Notes: generated by a model from the sequence alone, not told the origin. A stretch of 64,000 nucleotides of DNA from J054 sp965221985 (GCA_965221985.1 OZ244928.1:1550001-1614000), one strand, 5' to 3'. Positions 43,401 to 52,101 are shown, counted from the first letter of the stretch. Numbers and translations are program-made.

Positions 43401-46400
43401 GCATGCCGCGGCCGATATTGTCTTGCTTGGACGGTACCCAGGCCGTTAATCCATCGGGCGAGATGGTCGCCGCACCCAGATAGTTGGGGACCCCGCCGCC
43501 TTGGTTCTCGGCATCGGGTTTGTCGCTATGTTGCAAGATAATCGTGTCATTCACGGCAAGGGTATCCGTCGCGACAACGACGATTTCACCACCAAATTTT
43601 TGTCCGCCAATCTCGCCCAGCACCGTGGCTGTTTCCTCACCCGGCTGACGCGGGGTGATAAAACGCGACACGTAAACTTTGGTACCCGCCGCGTTAATGG
43701 CCAACTGGCGGGGATTCGGCCCCACATCCGTCACGGCCAGCTGAGCACCGGTACTGCCGTCCAGTTTTGCTAACTGACCTGTGGCCGCGAGGCTTACATA
43801 GGCCTCGTTGGCCGCCGGTGAGAAGACAATGCCGTGGGGCTGTGACGCAGGCGCTAAGTTGAGGGTTTGCATGACCGTCAAACTGTTGGCGTCGATAATG
43901 CTGATGGTGGCCGTGGTCTTGTTGCTGACCCAGACTCGGCCGTCGGGCGCGATGGCCAGAGATCGAGGTGCGGTGCCCACGGGAATTTCCGTGAGCTTGG
44001 CGTTGGTCACCGCATCGAAAATACTGACCGAGTCGTTGTCCGGGTTGACGGTCCATAGACGCGGGTTGCCCGCGGTGGGTACTTCATAAGCCAGTTGCGA
44101 TGAACTGCTCGGTGCCGCGGCGGTGGGTGGAAGATGAACGGTTTGCACAAAGGTTTGTATCTGTGGTGCACCCAAATCATCAGTGGCCGTCAAGGTAATG
44201 AAGTAAATACCCGGCATGGAGAACGCGTGTGATGTGGATGGCGACGCCGATGGCGTCGTTGCCGGCGTGCCGTCGCCAAAGTCCCAACTAAACACTGGAT
44301 TTTGGCCGCCGCTAAAGCTTGCGGTGTAAACAATGGCCGCATTGACTGGCTGCGCGGCCTGCGGCGGCACGGGATCAACAACCAGAGGCGGCGCGGGATC
44401 GATAGTCCAGTCAAAAACGGCCGAGTCCGATTCCTCAGCGTCGCTTGCGCTAACCGTGACGGTGTAAACGCCCATGGCCGTGGGCGTACCCGTTATCAGG
44501 CCCGTTTGGTTATCAATGCTCAGGCCGGTCGGCAGTCCGGAGGCTGAGTAGATCAATGGATCGTTGTCGCCGTCTGATGCGTCGATTTGCAGGGATACCG
44601 GCAGGCCTACAGCGCCAGTTTGCGGTCCGGGATTGGCTACCACCGGCGTTGAATTGATACTGATAGGTGTGATCGGTGCCACGCGGCACTGCACGCCGAA
44701 GTTATCGAGCCAGCCGCCTGAGCGGCCATACAGAGCGTAGACCGGGTTCTCCGTGCCGCAGCGCTGTAGCGCTTGAAACGAGCCACCGGTGCCGCCGGTC
44801 GCGCCGAGAAACTGTCCCGCGCCGCTAACGCCGCCGGCGGGTGTCAACGCCCGGCATTCAATTTCAATTTGATTGACATAGTCTCCAGAGCGACCGCGAA
44901 ATCCGCTCATGGCAAAATCTTGCGGGCAAGTCTTGCTGAAGGCCGTACCCGTTGTGGTCGAGCCCGTCACCGGACCGTTGTTGGGTGAACCGATCCAACG
45001 ACCCAGTTGGTCCATCTGTACGCATTGCGCACCAATTTGATTCACATAGGTGGCATAGCGTCCATGCACGCCAACCAATACTTCATCGGCTGCACAAGCC
45101 AGCTGAAAGGCGCTGCCGCCCCCGCCGCCGATGGTCGGTGTGTAGTCAACGGCGGTGTTGGGGGTCGGATCGATGTTGATGCGCAACATGCTCGCCATGG
45201 ACGGGACCCCGGCGTCATCGATAACGAACATTTGGTAGAAACCGGGTGGGGTGTCGCTGGCACGAACTGGCAGGTCCGCTGTCAGCGAGGTCCCAGAAGC
45301 GACGAAGGGTAGTTCCAAGAATCGCTGGTCCATATTGAAGCTGTGGGTCACAGAGCCCGTCTTAACCAGCGTCACGCGGCTGATGCCCGCAGTATCCACT
45401 TGAATACTGAGTTGATCCCCGACATTGACTGAGTCGGGTGCGCTGAGAATTTCGGGGCGGGTTGCGAAGCCGCCGCCTGCAGAGAAAAGATACGGTGGGT
45501 AGTAGATTTCCGCGTTGGTGTTGTTGAGAGGGCCGGGGGCGCCACCACCGGACACTAGCACCGAGCCATCGGGTAACAGTAGTCCCGAGGAATGGTAGAG
45601 CCGCGCGAGGGCGCCACTGGATCCCACATGCCATTGGCCCGTGTCGGGATCCCAGATCTCGGCACTGTTATTGACATCGGTGAGCGCGTTGTCGATGCGG
45701 CTACCGCCGGTGGCCAAGACTTTGCCATTGGCTAGTACGGTGGCATTGACCCAGCGCCGTTGCGAAGACATGGATTGGGTCGCGGTAACGACAGGTTGCG
45801 GCCCATTGATATCGATGACCACGGCACCATTGGAATTACCGCCGAACTGCAGGATTTTTCCCGGCTCGAACATTGCGGTGCTGGAGTTCCAGCCCACATT
45901 GGAGGAGCTGAACTGGCCGACTTGCGCGATGGACCCGCTGCCCGCGGGGGAGACAAAGTACATTTTACCGCTAGTGTCGTAGCCGAACACGCGGCCGTCT
46001 GGCGCGAGGAAATTCCTTGGGAAGACAGCGGCGTAGCCGCCCGTGGGTACGCCTGTTAACAGTCTAAAAGCGCCACTGGTTTCCCTCACTTCGGGCAGGT
46101 CGCCACCACTGGTGCCCCCTTGTATATACACTTCGCCATCGACGAGCACCGTTGAACTCGAGTACCAGCGCGCGCGGTTCATATTGGCGGCACGAGTCAG
46201 CGAATTTGCACCGGGATCGAAAATATTAGTGTTGTTGTTGCCGCTGTTGGTGGTGCCGCTGCCGGTCCAGTTGTCGCCACCCGCAATAAAAATATTTCCC
46301 GATTCCGGCAGAATGACCTGCGAACTGCAGAAGATGTCCGTCATGGTCATGTTGTTGAGCGTCATGTGGCCGCCGTTCAGTCCGGCGCTGGGGTCCCAAA

Positions 46401-46653
46401 CGTCATAGATAAAATAGCCGGTTTGCGTGCCATCCTCTTTGGTGCCGTATGTCAGCACGCGTCCGTCTGGTGTCATCACCGCGTGTACGGTAATCAGCGG
46501 CCAGTCATGGACCGCTGTCCAAGCCCCATTCACGTTGTCGGCGGAACTTGTTCCCATCAGCATGAGGCTGCTTGCAAGCGTATACATGGCAGCGACGAGC
46601 CAGTTGGATTTCTGCGGCGCTGCGGAAGTTTTCGACGGTGCTAAAACGGACAT
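40438..46653 (-). CDS. Giant exported copper-radical oxidase / dihaem peroxidase-like / golvesin-repeat protein
   Basis: 2071 residues from ATG at 46653 with AAGG upstream; the longer frame to 46881 puts 76 residues before the signal and is not favoured. Signal/anchor at about 15-38. Kelch plus DUF1929 domain at 47-495, with glyoxal/galactose-oxidase active-site residues C109 and Y164 (Cys-Tyr cofactor), Y353, H354 and H437. Three Cys-containing jacalin-like repeats lie at 512-657. He_PIG-like and PKD domains lie at 665-838, and a YVTN-type beta-propeller at 850-1200. A dihaem cytochrome-c-peroxidase-like module spans 1218-1470, with haem motifs C1246-A-S-C-H1250 and C1377-A-Q-C-H1381. Three golvesin-like domains alternate with two FN3 domains from 1482 to the end. 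The oxidase would yield H2O2 that the dihaem part could use; this is inference. Confidence 0.88.
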   Translation of the reverse strand: MSVLAPSKTSAAPQKSNWLVAAMYTLASSLMLMGTSSADNVNGAWTAVHDWPLITVHAVMTPDGRVLTYGTKEDGTQTGYFIYDVWDPSAGLNGGHMTLNNMTMTDIFCSSQVILPESGNIFIAGGDNWTGSGTTNSGNNNTNIFDPGANSLTRAANMNRARWYSSSTVLVDGEVYIQGGTSGGDLPEVRETSGAFRLLTGVPTGGYAAVFPRNFLAPDGRVFGYDTSGKMYFVSPAGSGSIAQVGQFSSSNVGWNSSTAMFEPGKILQFGGNSNGAVVIDINGPQPVVTATQSMSSQRRWVNATVLANGKVLATGGSRIDNALTDVNNSAEIWDPDTGQWHVGSSGALARLYHSSGLLLPDGSVLVSGGGAPGPLNNTNAEIYYPPYLFSAGGGFATRPEILSAPDSVNVGDQLSIQVDTAGISRVTLVKTGSVTHSFNMDQRFLELPFVASGTSLTADLPVRASDTPPGFYQMFVIDDAGVPSMASMLRINIDPTPNTAVDYTPTIGGGGGSAFQLACAADEVLVGVHGRYATYVNQIGAQCVQMDQLGRWIGSPNNGPVTGSTTTGTAFSKTCPQDFAMSGFRGRSGDYVNQIEIECRALTPAGGVSGAGQFLGATGGTGGSFQALQRCGTENPVYALYGRSGGWLDNFGVQCRVAPITPISINSTPVVANPGPQTGAVGLPVSLQIDASDGDNDPLIYSASGLPTGLSIDNQTGLITGTPTAMGVYTVTVSASDAEESDSAVFDWTIDPAPPLVVDPVPPQAAQPVNAAIVYTASFSGGQNPVFSWDFGDGTPATTPSASPSTSHAFSMPGIYFITLTATDDLGAPQIQTFVQTVHLPPTAAAPSSSSQLAYEVPTAGNPRLWTVNPDNDSVSIFDAVTNAKLTEIPVGTAPRSLAIAPDGRVWVSNKTTATISIIDANSLTVMQTLNLAPASQPHGIVFSPAANEAYVSLAATGQLAKLDGSTGAQLAVTDVGPNPRQLAINAAGTKVYVSRFITPRQPGEETATVLGEIGGQKFGGEIVVVATDTLAVNDTIILQHSDKPDAENQGGGVPNYLGAATISPDGLTAWVPSKQDNIGRGMLRSGANINFQNTVRAISSRIDINADSEDYAGRIDHDNASIASAAAFDPTGIYLFVALETSREVAVVDAYGGFEIFRIDTGIAPQALVVSADGSRLFVTNFMDRNISVFDLTDLRDTGQWNISSLAQLPRVANENLSAEVLQGKKLFYDARDTRLARDRYMSCASCHNDGGQDGRVWDLTGMGEGLRNTINLSGSGAAHGPLHWSANFDEVQDFEGQIRDLAEGTGLMSDTLFNAGTTREPLGDPKAGLSSDLDALAAYVASLNSFADSPNRAPDGSLTAEAGDGLEVFRSENCAQCHSGSEFTDSSTSTGLHDIGTLKPSSGDRLGGALTGIDTPSLRGAWESAPYLHDGSAASLSEAIEAHNGISLNASELSQLVSYIEEIDAREATAPTPNVAVELIIDNLDANTAAVGTWNNSSGANPYAGNSIYSNGGGTFTWQPTIPASGIYNVYAWWTYHNSRSTNVPYRISHDGGTATVTVDQHDAALAGQWVLLGSYNLTAGANGNVSVSSENGQASADAVRYELLDSGPPDTTPPSTPTSLSANATSDSEITLAWNPSTDDSPVITYWVYQDGDYANPVGSAVNATSQTVTGLSPSTSYSFEVRAIDAAGNESGLSNSADATTLAPAVETIVDNLDANTSRVGTWPNSSGPNPYDGNSVYSNSGGTFTWQPNLASSGSYQVYAWWTYHSSRSTTVPYRISHDGGTTAVIANQKDQALGGQWVLLGVYNFTAGVNGEVSVSSENGQASADAVRWVLLDTGPPDSTPPTDPTNLVATAVTDQQIDLTWTASTDASPIISYRIYQDGNHASPIGTVVNSSSYSVENLSPNTSYTFEVQAVDGSGNESSLSNVANATTLAASPETIVDNQDANTSTVGTWRNSGGANPYAGNSVYSNSGGLFTWQPGVSVSGNYNVYAWWTYHNNRSTNVPYRITHDGGEATVIVNQNDANLAGQWVLLGNYNLTAGVNGDISVSSENGQASADAVRLLRTN
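40441..42210 (-). repeat. Three golvesin-like domains with two FN3 spacers
   Basis: Residues 1482-1608, 1713-1839 and 1943-2071 are near-copies (41830-42210, 41137-41517 and 40441-40827), at a period of about 230 residues. Each has VDNxDANT, VGTWxNS, YNVYAWWTYH, VPYRIxHDGG and ENGQASADAVR. The spacers are FN3 domains (TPPSTPTSLSANATS and similar). Confidence 0.88.
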
Positions 46654-47448
46654 GCGGATTAACCTTCTTGCTGCTTGATCTGCCCACGCTGCAGTCCGGC
46701 TTGTATTCATGCCGTCGCAGGCCCGCGATGGGCATACAGCGGCGGCCTGGGCTGGTGATTCGGACTCCAACATTAGATATATGCAAGAATCGCGCCGGGC
46801 AAGGAAAATTAATAAAAGCAGATACTTATGGGTTATTTGGCGCGGCGCGGCCAACTTCTTGTAAGGTATTTCGACAATCACGATTGGGCAATTCGACCGC
46901 CGGCGCTTTGACGGTGAAGTATCCTCAGGCCGGCGGAGCAGTGCATATGGCCGCTTGATCTTTGCCTAGCCATAGCGAATTCAGGCGCGGCGCCTCCAAG
47001 GACGCCGCCAATTAGCCGCCGGCCCACGCGTTTTGTGTTGCCCTTAGGCCCGTGGTTTAAGCGGTTAGGAAGTATTGCAGGCCCTCCATGAGTCGACGGC
47101 AATCGAGTCCAGCAACGCGGAGCAACGAAGCGACCCGGAGAGAGCAGCTGAGTCGTGCCCATCACCCCGATGCAGGCGTCGAAACGCGAATCAGAGCAGC
47201 CGATCCCGCCCAGATGGCGCGTGGCTCGGATGGGGACGGACTCGGTATCGCGGCCGAGGTTCGCGAGAATTCTCGCCGTGCCAAGGTGTAGACAATTCTC
47301 CCTTGCCGTTCTTTGCTTGGGGGATTTGCAGGACTCTCGGTTACCCGTAGTACGTTGCCCATGGGTGATGTGCTAATTTAGGCGCTTGCTGGAAATGGCT
47401 CCGGCAATGGAATTCTTTTATTTTTCAACAGGGAGCAGCTGAATCGCG
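46654..47448. other. Long intergenic region between the giant gene and aldolase
   Basis: 795 bases with no convincing gene; the frames in it have unnatural composition. A promoter for the giant gene is likely in the AT-rich part (46789-46835, where the minus strand reads TTGCCC then TATATC). The right end has a good ribosome-binding site for the aldolase (AGGGAGC, ten bases before its ATG). The middle is GC-rich with several short inverted repeats and could encode a small RNA, which I cannot demonstrate. Confidence 0.45.
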
Positions 47449-48342
47449 ATGTCCACCTTCGACGACCAACTCAACAAAGTTCGCACCAAGCCCGGGTTTA
47501 TCGCGGCGCTCGACCAGAGCGGCGGTAGCACGCCCAAGGCCCTGCGCCTGTATGGCATCGACGAGGACGCCTTCAGCAACGACGAGGAGATGTTTACGCT
47601 GGTGCACCAGATGCGCACCCGCATCATCACCAGCCCGGCCTTCAACGGCGACCGGATCCTCGGCGCCATCTTGTTCGAGAACACGCTGGATCGTGACATC
47701 GAGGGTAAGAACTCGGCGCGTTATCTCTGGGACGAGAAAAATGTCTTGCCGATCCTCAAGGTAGATAAGGGCCTCGATACGGAGGCGGATGGTGTGCAGC
47801 TGATGAAGCCGATCCCCAATCTCGGTGATCTGCTTGCTAAGGCCAAGGCCCAAAATGTCTTCGGTACCAAGATGCGCTCTGTGATCAAGTCAGCCAACGC
47901 TGGCGGTATCGCTGCCAATGTCGCCCAGCAGTTTGAATTTGGCCGTGAGATCTGTGCCGCCGGCCTGGTGCCGATCATCGAGCCGGAGGTCGACATCAAT
48001 GCGCCGGACAAGGCCAAAGCCGAAGCGCTGCTGCGTGAGCAGCTGCTGGCCAATCTCGGCAAGCTCGATGCTAGCGAACTGGTGATGTTCAAGTTAACGC
48101 TGCCGGAAGAGCCGAACTTCTACGCGGCCTGCCAGGACCACGCCAATATGCTCAAAGTGGTAGCACTGTCGGGCGGCTATTCTCGCGAGGAAGCCAATCG
48201 CCGGCTGGGGCAGAACAAGGGCATGATCGCGAGTTTCTCGCGGGCGCTCACCGAAGGCCTGTCGGCACAGCAGAGTGATGCCGAGTTCAACGCCATGCTG
48301 GACTCAGCCATTCAGTCGATTTTCGACGCTTCCAGTACCTGA
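47449..48342 (+). CDS. Class I fructose-bisphosphate aldolase
   Basis: 297 residues, a Schiff-base (metal-independent) aldolase of the bacterial class I group: AALDQSGGSTPKAL at the N terminus, GAILFENTLDR, PILKVDKGLD, the IIEPEVDI strand, and MFKLTLPEEPNFY with the Schiff-base lysine. It interconverts fructose 1,6-bisphosphate with dihydroxyacetone phosphate and glyceraldehyde 3-phosphate. Leucine is nearly always CTG/CTC, whereas neighbouring genes use much TTG; this may reflect high expression or transfer. It stands alone. Confidence 0.93.
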   Translation: MSTFDDQLNKVRTKPGFIAALDQSGGSTPKALRLYGIDEDAFSNDEEMFTLVHQMRTRIITSPAFNGDRILGAILFENTLDRDIEGKNSARYLWDEKNVLPILKVDKGLDTEADGVQLMKPIPNLGDLLAKAKAQNVFGTKMRSVIKSANAGGIAANVAQQFEFGREICAAGLVPIIEPEVDINAPDKAKAEALLREQLLANLGKLDASELVMFKLTLPEEPNFYAACQDHANMLKVVALSGGYSREEANRRLGQNKGMIASFSRALTEGLSAQQSDAEFNAMLDSAIQSIFDASST

Positions 48343-48636
48343 TTCGGCCCCGCGTCTGCGGGCTAGCCGAGCCGAGGCCGGTAGCCAGTCATCTACGACT
48401 GCTGCCGGCGTTGTCGTTTCAGCGGCCGGACTAGCCGTGGATCGGTGAAGAGAGTAGGCCGGACGCGGCATGCTCGAATTGGCCGGGTCGACGATTCCGG
48501 TTTGTGATCGGTGCCGAACAACTGCAACCAGTGTGCCTTTGCCCCTGACGCGAGTCATGCATGCGGCGTCGGTTAAGACTTTCTCGCTGACCAGGGCTAC
48601 TTAGGTGATCAAAAGCCAAGGCCTTGCATGGAGTAA

Positions 48637-48710
<74 letters not shown>

Positions 48711-48828
48711 CGTGCAGGGGCTGAAGTTTATCGCAAGATTTCGTCGGCGGCAGAGGTTTGGGGGCATGGGTGCGTATAATCCGGCTCCGGTAAAGCTGCG
48801 GGCGGCTGAGTGTCGCTGATGGGTGAAC

Positions 48829-49413
48829 ATGGGTAATCGGACGAAGGATCTGCCGCCACTAACAGGCTTACCGGGAGCGCTACGGGAGCTTCGCTACCAC
48901 GAATTTTCCCGGCAAGCCCTGGGTTTGCTGATCATGTTGGTTTATGCCTTGCTGGCCCGCCCTGAGCCCACGAGTTTTTGGATTGGGGCCGTCATCGCCA
49001 TTGCGGGCGTGCTCGTGCGGCTCTACGCCTCGGGCTTCATCGTCAAGAACAAGCAGTTGGCGACAGTGGGGCCTTATTCCATCGTTCGGCATCCACTGTA
49101 CACCGGCAACTTGCTGCTGGTCATCGGGTTTAGCTTTGCCAGCGGTTTGTGGTGGAGCCTTATCTTGTCTTCACTTTTTTGGTGGTTCTACTATCCGCCG
49201 GCCATTGAATACGAAGACCGGAAACTGCACGGTATCTTTGGCGATGATTGGTTGGTGTGGAGCCAGACGGTCCCCGCGGTTATCCCTCGAGGCTTGGGCG
49301 TGCGTTCAGGATGGAACTGGTCATTTATGACGAGCTTGCGGCAAAATTTTGAGCCCTTGGTGGTGATCTATACCTTGTTTTGCCTCGGCTACATCGCCAG
49401 TAAACTGGGCTAG
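48829..49413 (+). CDS. Isoprenylcysteine-methyltransferase-like membrane protein
   Basis: 194 residues with four or five membrane helices. The conserved C-terminal methyltransferase region is visible: GPYSIVRHPLYTGNLLLVIGF and EYEDRKLHGIFGDDWLVW, which hold the SAM-binding RHP and E residues of the ICMT/NnrU-related family. Bacterial members methylate unknown targets. ATG at 48829 is used; GTG at 48823 is equally possible. It is followed 16 bp later by a kinase-fold gene. Confidence 0.75.
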   Translation: MGNRTKDLPPLTGLPGALRELRYHEFSRQALGLLIMLVYALLARPEPTSFWIGAVIAIAGVLVRLYASGFIVKNKQLATVGPYSIVRHPLYTGNLLLVIGFSFASGLWWSLILSSLFWWFYYPPAIEYEDRKLHGIFGDDWLVWSQTVPAVIPRGLGVRSGWNWSFMTSLRQNFEPLVVIYTLFCLGYIASKLG

Positions 49414-49429
49414 GTAACGCCCTCGCTCG

Positions 49430-50068
49430 GTGGAGACCTTACTCAGTCAGGGCTATCAAGGCACCGTGTACCTGGTGGAGAAAGCGGGCCAAAAATATGT
49501 GGTTAAGAGGCCCTCTGGCTCCTGGCTGACAGCATGGCTGCGCAAGCGCATGCTCGATAGAGAGTACGCGGCTTATCAGCGCTTGGCCGGTATTCCCGGG
49601 GTGCCGAACTGCATCGACTACTTGCCCGGTCGCGAACTCCGTTTGGAATTCGTTGACGGTGAGTCACTACGTGCCGCCGGCGAGGACCTAAGCGACAAGC
49701 TGGGGTTTTTTGAGCGCTTCCAAGAACTCATTCAGGCGATGCATGCTGCTGGCGTGGCGCATGCGGATATGAAACGCAAAGAGAACATCCTGGTGGATGC
49801 TCGGGGCCGGCCATGGCTGATTGATTTCGGGGCGGCGGTGCTGGCCAATGCCGCCGGTGGCGGTTTTCTGTTCGAGCAGGCGCGGCGCACTGACTTGAAC
49901 GCGTGGTTCAAGCTTAAGTATCAGTTGCTGCGGGTGGAGCCGTCGGCTGACGACTTGCGCTTATTCCAACCGACGGGCGCGGAGCTAGTCGCGCGCCGGC
50001 TGCGTCGGTTTTGGCGCAAACTCACGCGAAGACAGCAGCGCAATGCCGCGCGCAAACGCAGCAGCTAG
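49430..50068 (+). CDS. Small protein-kinase-fold protein (KdkA/RIO-like)
   Basis: 212 residues from GTG at 49430. It is a compact kinase fold: YVVKRP holds the ATP-binding lysine, the catalytic loop is HADMKRKENILVD (D and N present) and the metal-binding motif is LIDFGAA. It lacks most of the substrate lobe of Ser/Thr kinases, as in lipopolysaccharide heptose/Kdo kinases and RIO kinases. The C-terminal tail is very basic (RRFWRKLTRRQQRNAARKR). It is probably co-transcribed with the membrane methyltransferase-like gene, and together they suggest envelope-lipid modification. Confidence 0.75.
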   Translation: METLLSQGYQGTVYLVEKAGQKYVVKRPSGSWLTAWLRKRMLDREYAAYQRLAGIPGVPNCIDYLPGRELRLEFVDGESLRAAGEDLSDKLGFFERFQELIQAMHAAGVAHADMKRKENILVDARGRPWLIDFGAAVLANAAGGGFLFEQARRTDLNAWFKLKYQLLRVEPSADDLRLFQPTGAELVARRLRRFWRKLTRRQQRNAARKRSS

Positions 50069-50686
50069 CTAACTGCTTTGTAGTGGCGGGCAGGCCGACA
50101 CAGCCTGCGGGGAGACGTGGTAGAGATAGCGACGATTGTCGTGGAGCAAACCCACGACATAGCCGCATTCGCGATTATCTTCGCAGGCCGGCTGACATCC
50201 CGGCAGGACTGTTGCGGAGCTATAGCTATCGATGCTCAGGATGCTGACGCTCGATAGGGGGATCTGCAGTTGCTCGGACAAGTCTTGTCGCGCCGATTCA
50301 GCGAGATCGGCCGAATCGGGCTCCGCCGTTTGGCTTTCGCGGGCTGGCAGTGATTTGTGCCGACGGCAAATCCGTGCATGCCCATTGCTAACGCGTACGT
50401 CGAAACGCCGGCCGTCGGCTTCTATCAGAACCCGGTGTCCCGGCGTAATGACTTGTAAATAGCTCATGCCGGGCTCCGGACAACCCAGGCTGGAATCCGA
50501 AAAATCTCTAGCTTCGACTTCTATCAGGCGCAGCTCATCGACACTGATGCCCTGGAGTTCCGCGACGGTCTTCAGGGCCAGAATTTCCGGCGCGCCTAAT
50601 TGCGATGCGGCATGCTGTGAAGTGGGTTTCGCGCAGGCGGCCATCACTAGGCTCGCAAAGATCAGCAATATTTCACGAATTCGCAT
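50069..50686 (-). CDS. Lipoprotein of unknown function
   Basis: 205 residues from ATG at 50686. Lipobox LVMAAC. There are two similar halves, each with an element like VDELRLIEVEARDFSDSSLGC or SSVSILSIDSYSSATVLPGC, then a strand-rich segment: RVLIEADGRRFDVRVSNG in the first, RRYLYHVSPQA in the second. The internal duplication and the Cys at the end of each unit recall periplasmic PepSY- or lysozyme-inhibitor-like folds, without firm identity. It is divergent from the YqcC-family gene. Confidence 0.6.
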   Translation of the reverse strand: MRIREILLIFASLVMAACAKPTSQHAASQLGAPEILALKTVAELQGISVDELRLIEVEARDFSDSSLGCPEPGMSYLQVITPGHRVLIEADGRRFDVRVSNGHARICRRHKSLPARESQTAEPDSADLAESARQDLSEQLQIPLSSVSILSIDSYSSATVLPGCQPACEDNRECGYVVGLLHDNRRYLYHVSPQAVSACPPLQSS

Positions 50687-50753
50687 TTTATTTGCACTCC
50701 AGCGGTGGGAGTCGCGCGCCGATACGCTCCTGGACTTCGCTGTGCAAGAATAA

Positions 50754-51140
50754 ATGGCCATGCCGAATAAAACCATCGCGGATCACGGCGCCGGCCGTCG
50801 AGCAAGCATTGCCCAGGTCGTCGCAAACCTTGCCAAGGAGCTACGCCGAGCGGGGCTCTGGGAGTCCCGCGAACCATCAGCCGATGCTTTAGCGAGTGCA
50901 CAGCCGTTTAGTTGCGATACGCTGTCGTTTCATCAATGGTTACAGTGGCGTTTTATTCCACAAATGAACGCTATTCTTGAAAATGAGCAAAGGCTCCCCC
51001 GTTGTAGCGCCATTCACCCCTATGCCGAGGAGTGTCTGGCCGATGCAACGGCTAGTCCAGAAGCACTGCTGTTCTTGTTACGAAGTTTCGACGAGCTAAT
51101 TTCTGGCCAAGATCAGCAGGTTTTTAATGATCCGCAATAG
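50754..51140 (+). CDS. YqcC-family (DUF446) protein
   Basis: 128 residues. Features of the family: an N-terminal helix IAQVVANLAKELRRAGLW, the segment FSCDTLSFHQWLQWRFIPQM, and HPYAEECL near the middle. Its function is not known; in enterobacteria the gene is next to truC. Here it starts a unit with a phosphatase-like gene that overlaps its end by 14 bp. The start is ATG at 50754; a second ATG two codons later is possible. Confidence 0.82.
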   Translation: MAMPNKTIADHGAGRRASIAQVVANLAKELRRAGLWESREPSADALASAQPFSCDTLSFHQWLQWRFIPQMNAILENEQRLPRCSAIHPYAEECLADATASPEALLFLLRSFDELISGQDQQVFNDPQ

Positions 51141-52101
51141 TATCGGTGCTGCTGCTGGCAACGAGCGACGCATTAGCCGCTTGCTCATGTGGGCTGTGTG
51201 CGCGGCATCTATTTTTTGCAGTTTAATGGCTTTGTTTGCCCGCTGGCATTGGATACCGGAGCTGTTTTCGCATTTTCGTTTGTACTACTTGCTGGCGCAG
51301 GCATTGCTCGTCATCGTGTTTCTCAATACGCGCCGCTTTGCTTGGCTAACGGCAATCCTGCTATTGGCCATACCCAATGCATGGTCCGTGGGGCCGTACC
51401 TATTGCCCCTGGCCAGAAACGCGCTATTTTCCAATTCGGTTGCGCCCCCGCCGCAGCTCATCGCGATTAATTTGAGCTATCGTAACGATGACCATGAGCG
51501 GCTGCTTCGGTACATTGTCGCAAGAGAGCCGGAAATATTGCTGCTGGCCGAGTACACAGCGGCCTGGGATCAGGTTTTGTCTGCCCGGTTAATCGATTAT
51601 CCCCATCGGTTTCGTCGCGTGCGCCAGGATCCTTTCGGCATGGCGGTTTTTTCGCGGCGGCCCCTACTCGAGATTGAGTCATTGGATCTGGGTGATACGC
51701 ATAGTGAGCAAATCAAATTTCGGGCACGGATTGGAACCAAGGAGTTTTCTGTTTTCTCCATACATCTTTTTCCGCCCATTACGGCCGAACGAGCCCGTAA
51801 CCGAAAGATTCAATTGCGTGAATTGGCCATGGCGATTAATGAAACGCCCGGCTTGCGTCTAGTAGCGGGTGATATGAACTTGACCCCATTTTCCCCGCTG
51901 TTTCCCGAATTATTGCGTGCGACGGGTTTAGTCGATGCACGCCGCAAACAGGGCTTGCAGGTTAGTTGGCCCAGTGCGCCAATCCCCCTTTGGTTACCCA
52001 TTGATCATTGCCTTGCCGATACAAGCCTGGGCGTGGTTGACGTTCGCGTGGGCCCTGCGGTGGGTTCGGACCACTATCCCTTGGAAATTGCCCTCGAATG
52101 A
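51127..52101 (+). CDS. Membrane-anchored endonuclease/exonuclease/phosphatase-family protein
   Basis: 324 residues. Two or three N-terminal hydrophobic helices (about 18-90), then an EEP domain. AINLSYRNDD resembles the N-dependent start, LLLAEYTAAW holds the metal-binding Glu, the centre is FSIHLFPPI, and the end is LVAGDMNLTPFSP with GSDHYPLEI (catalytic D/N and H). Family members hydrolyse phosphodiesters of nucleic acids or lipids; a membrane-bound copy with periplasmic domain points to a non-nucleic-acid substrate or extracellular nuclease. Confidence 0.82.
   Translation: MIRNSIGAAAGNERRISRLLMWAVCAASIFCSLMALFARWHWIPELFSHFRLYYLLAQALLVIVFLNTRRFAWLTAILLLAIPNAWSVGPYLLPLARNALFSNSVAPPPQLIAINLSYRNDDHERLLRYIVAREPEILLLAEYTAAWDQVLSARLIDYPHRFRRVRQDPFGMAVFSRRPLLEIESLDLGDTHSEQIKFRARIGTKEFSVFSIHLFPPITAERARNRKIQLRELAMAINETPGLRLVAGDMNLTPFSPLFPELLRATGLVDARRKQGLQVSWPSAPIPLWLPIDHCLADTSLGVVDVRVGPAVGSDHYPLEIALE

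Noticed and set aside
46654..46881. Longer N terminus of the giant protein (frame open to 46881)
   Set aside because: The signal/anchor follows the ATG at 46653, which has its own ribosome-binding site; the extra 76 residues are unlike an exported N terminus.
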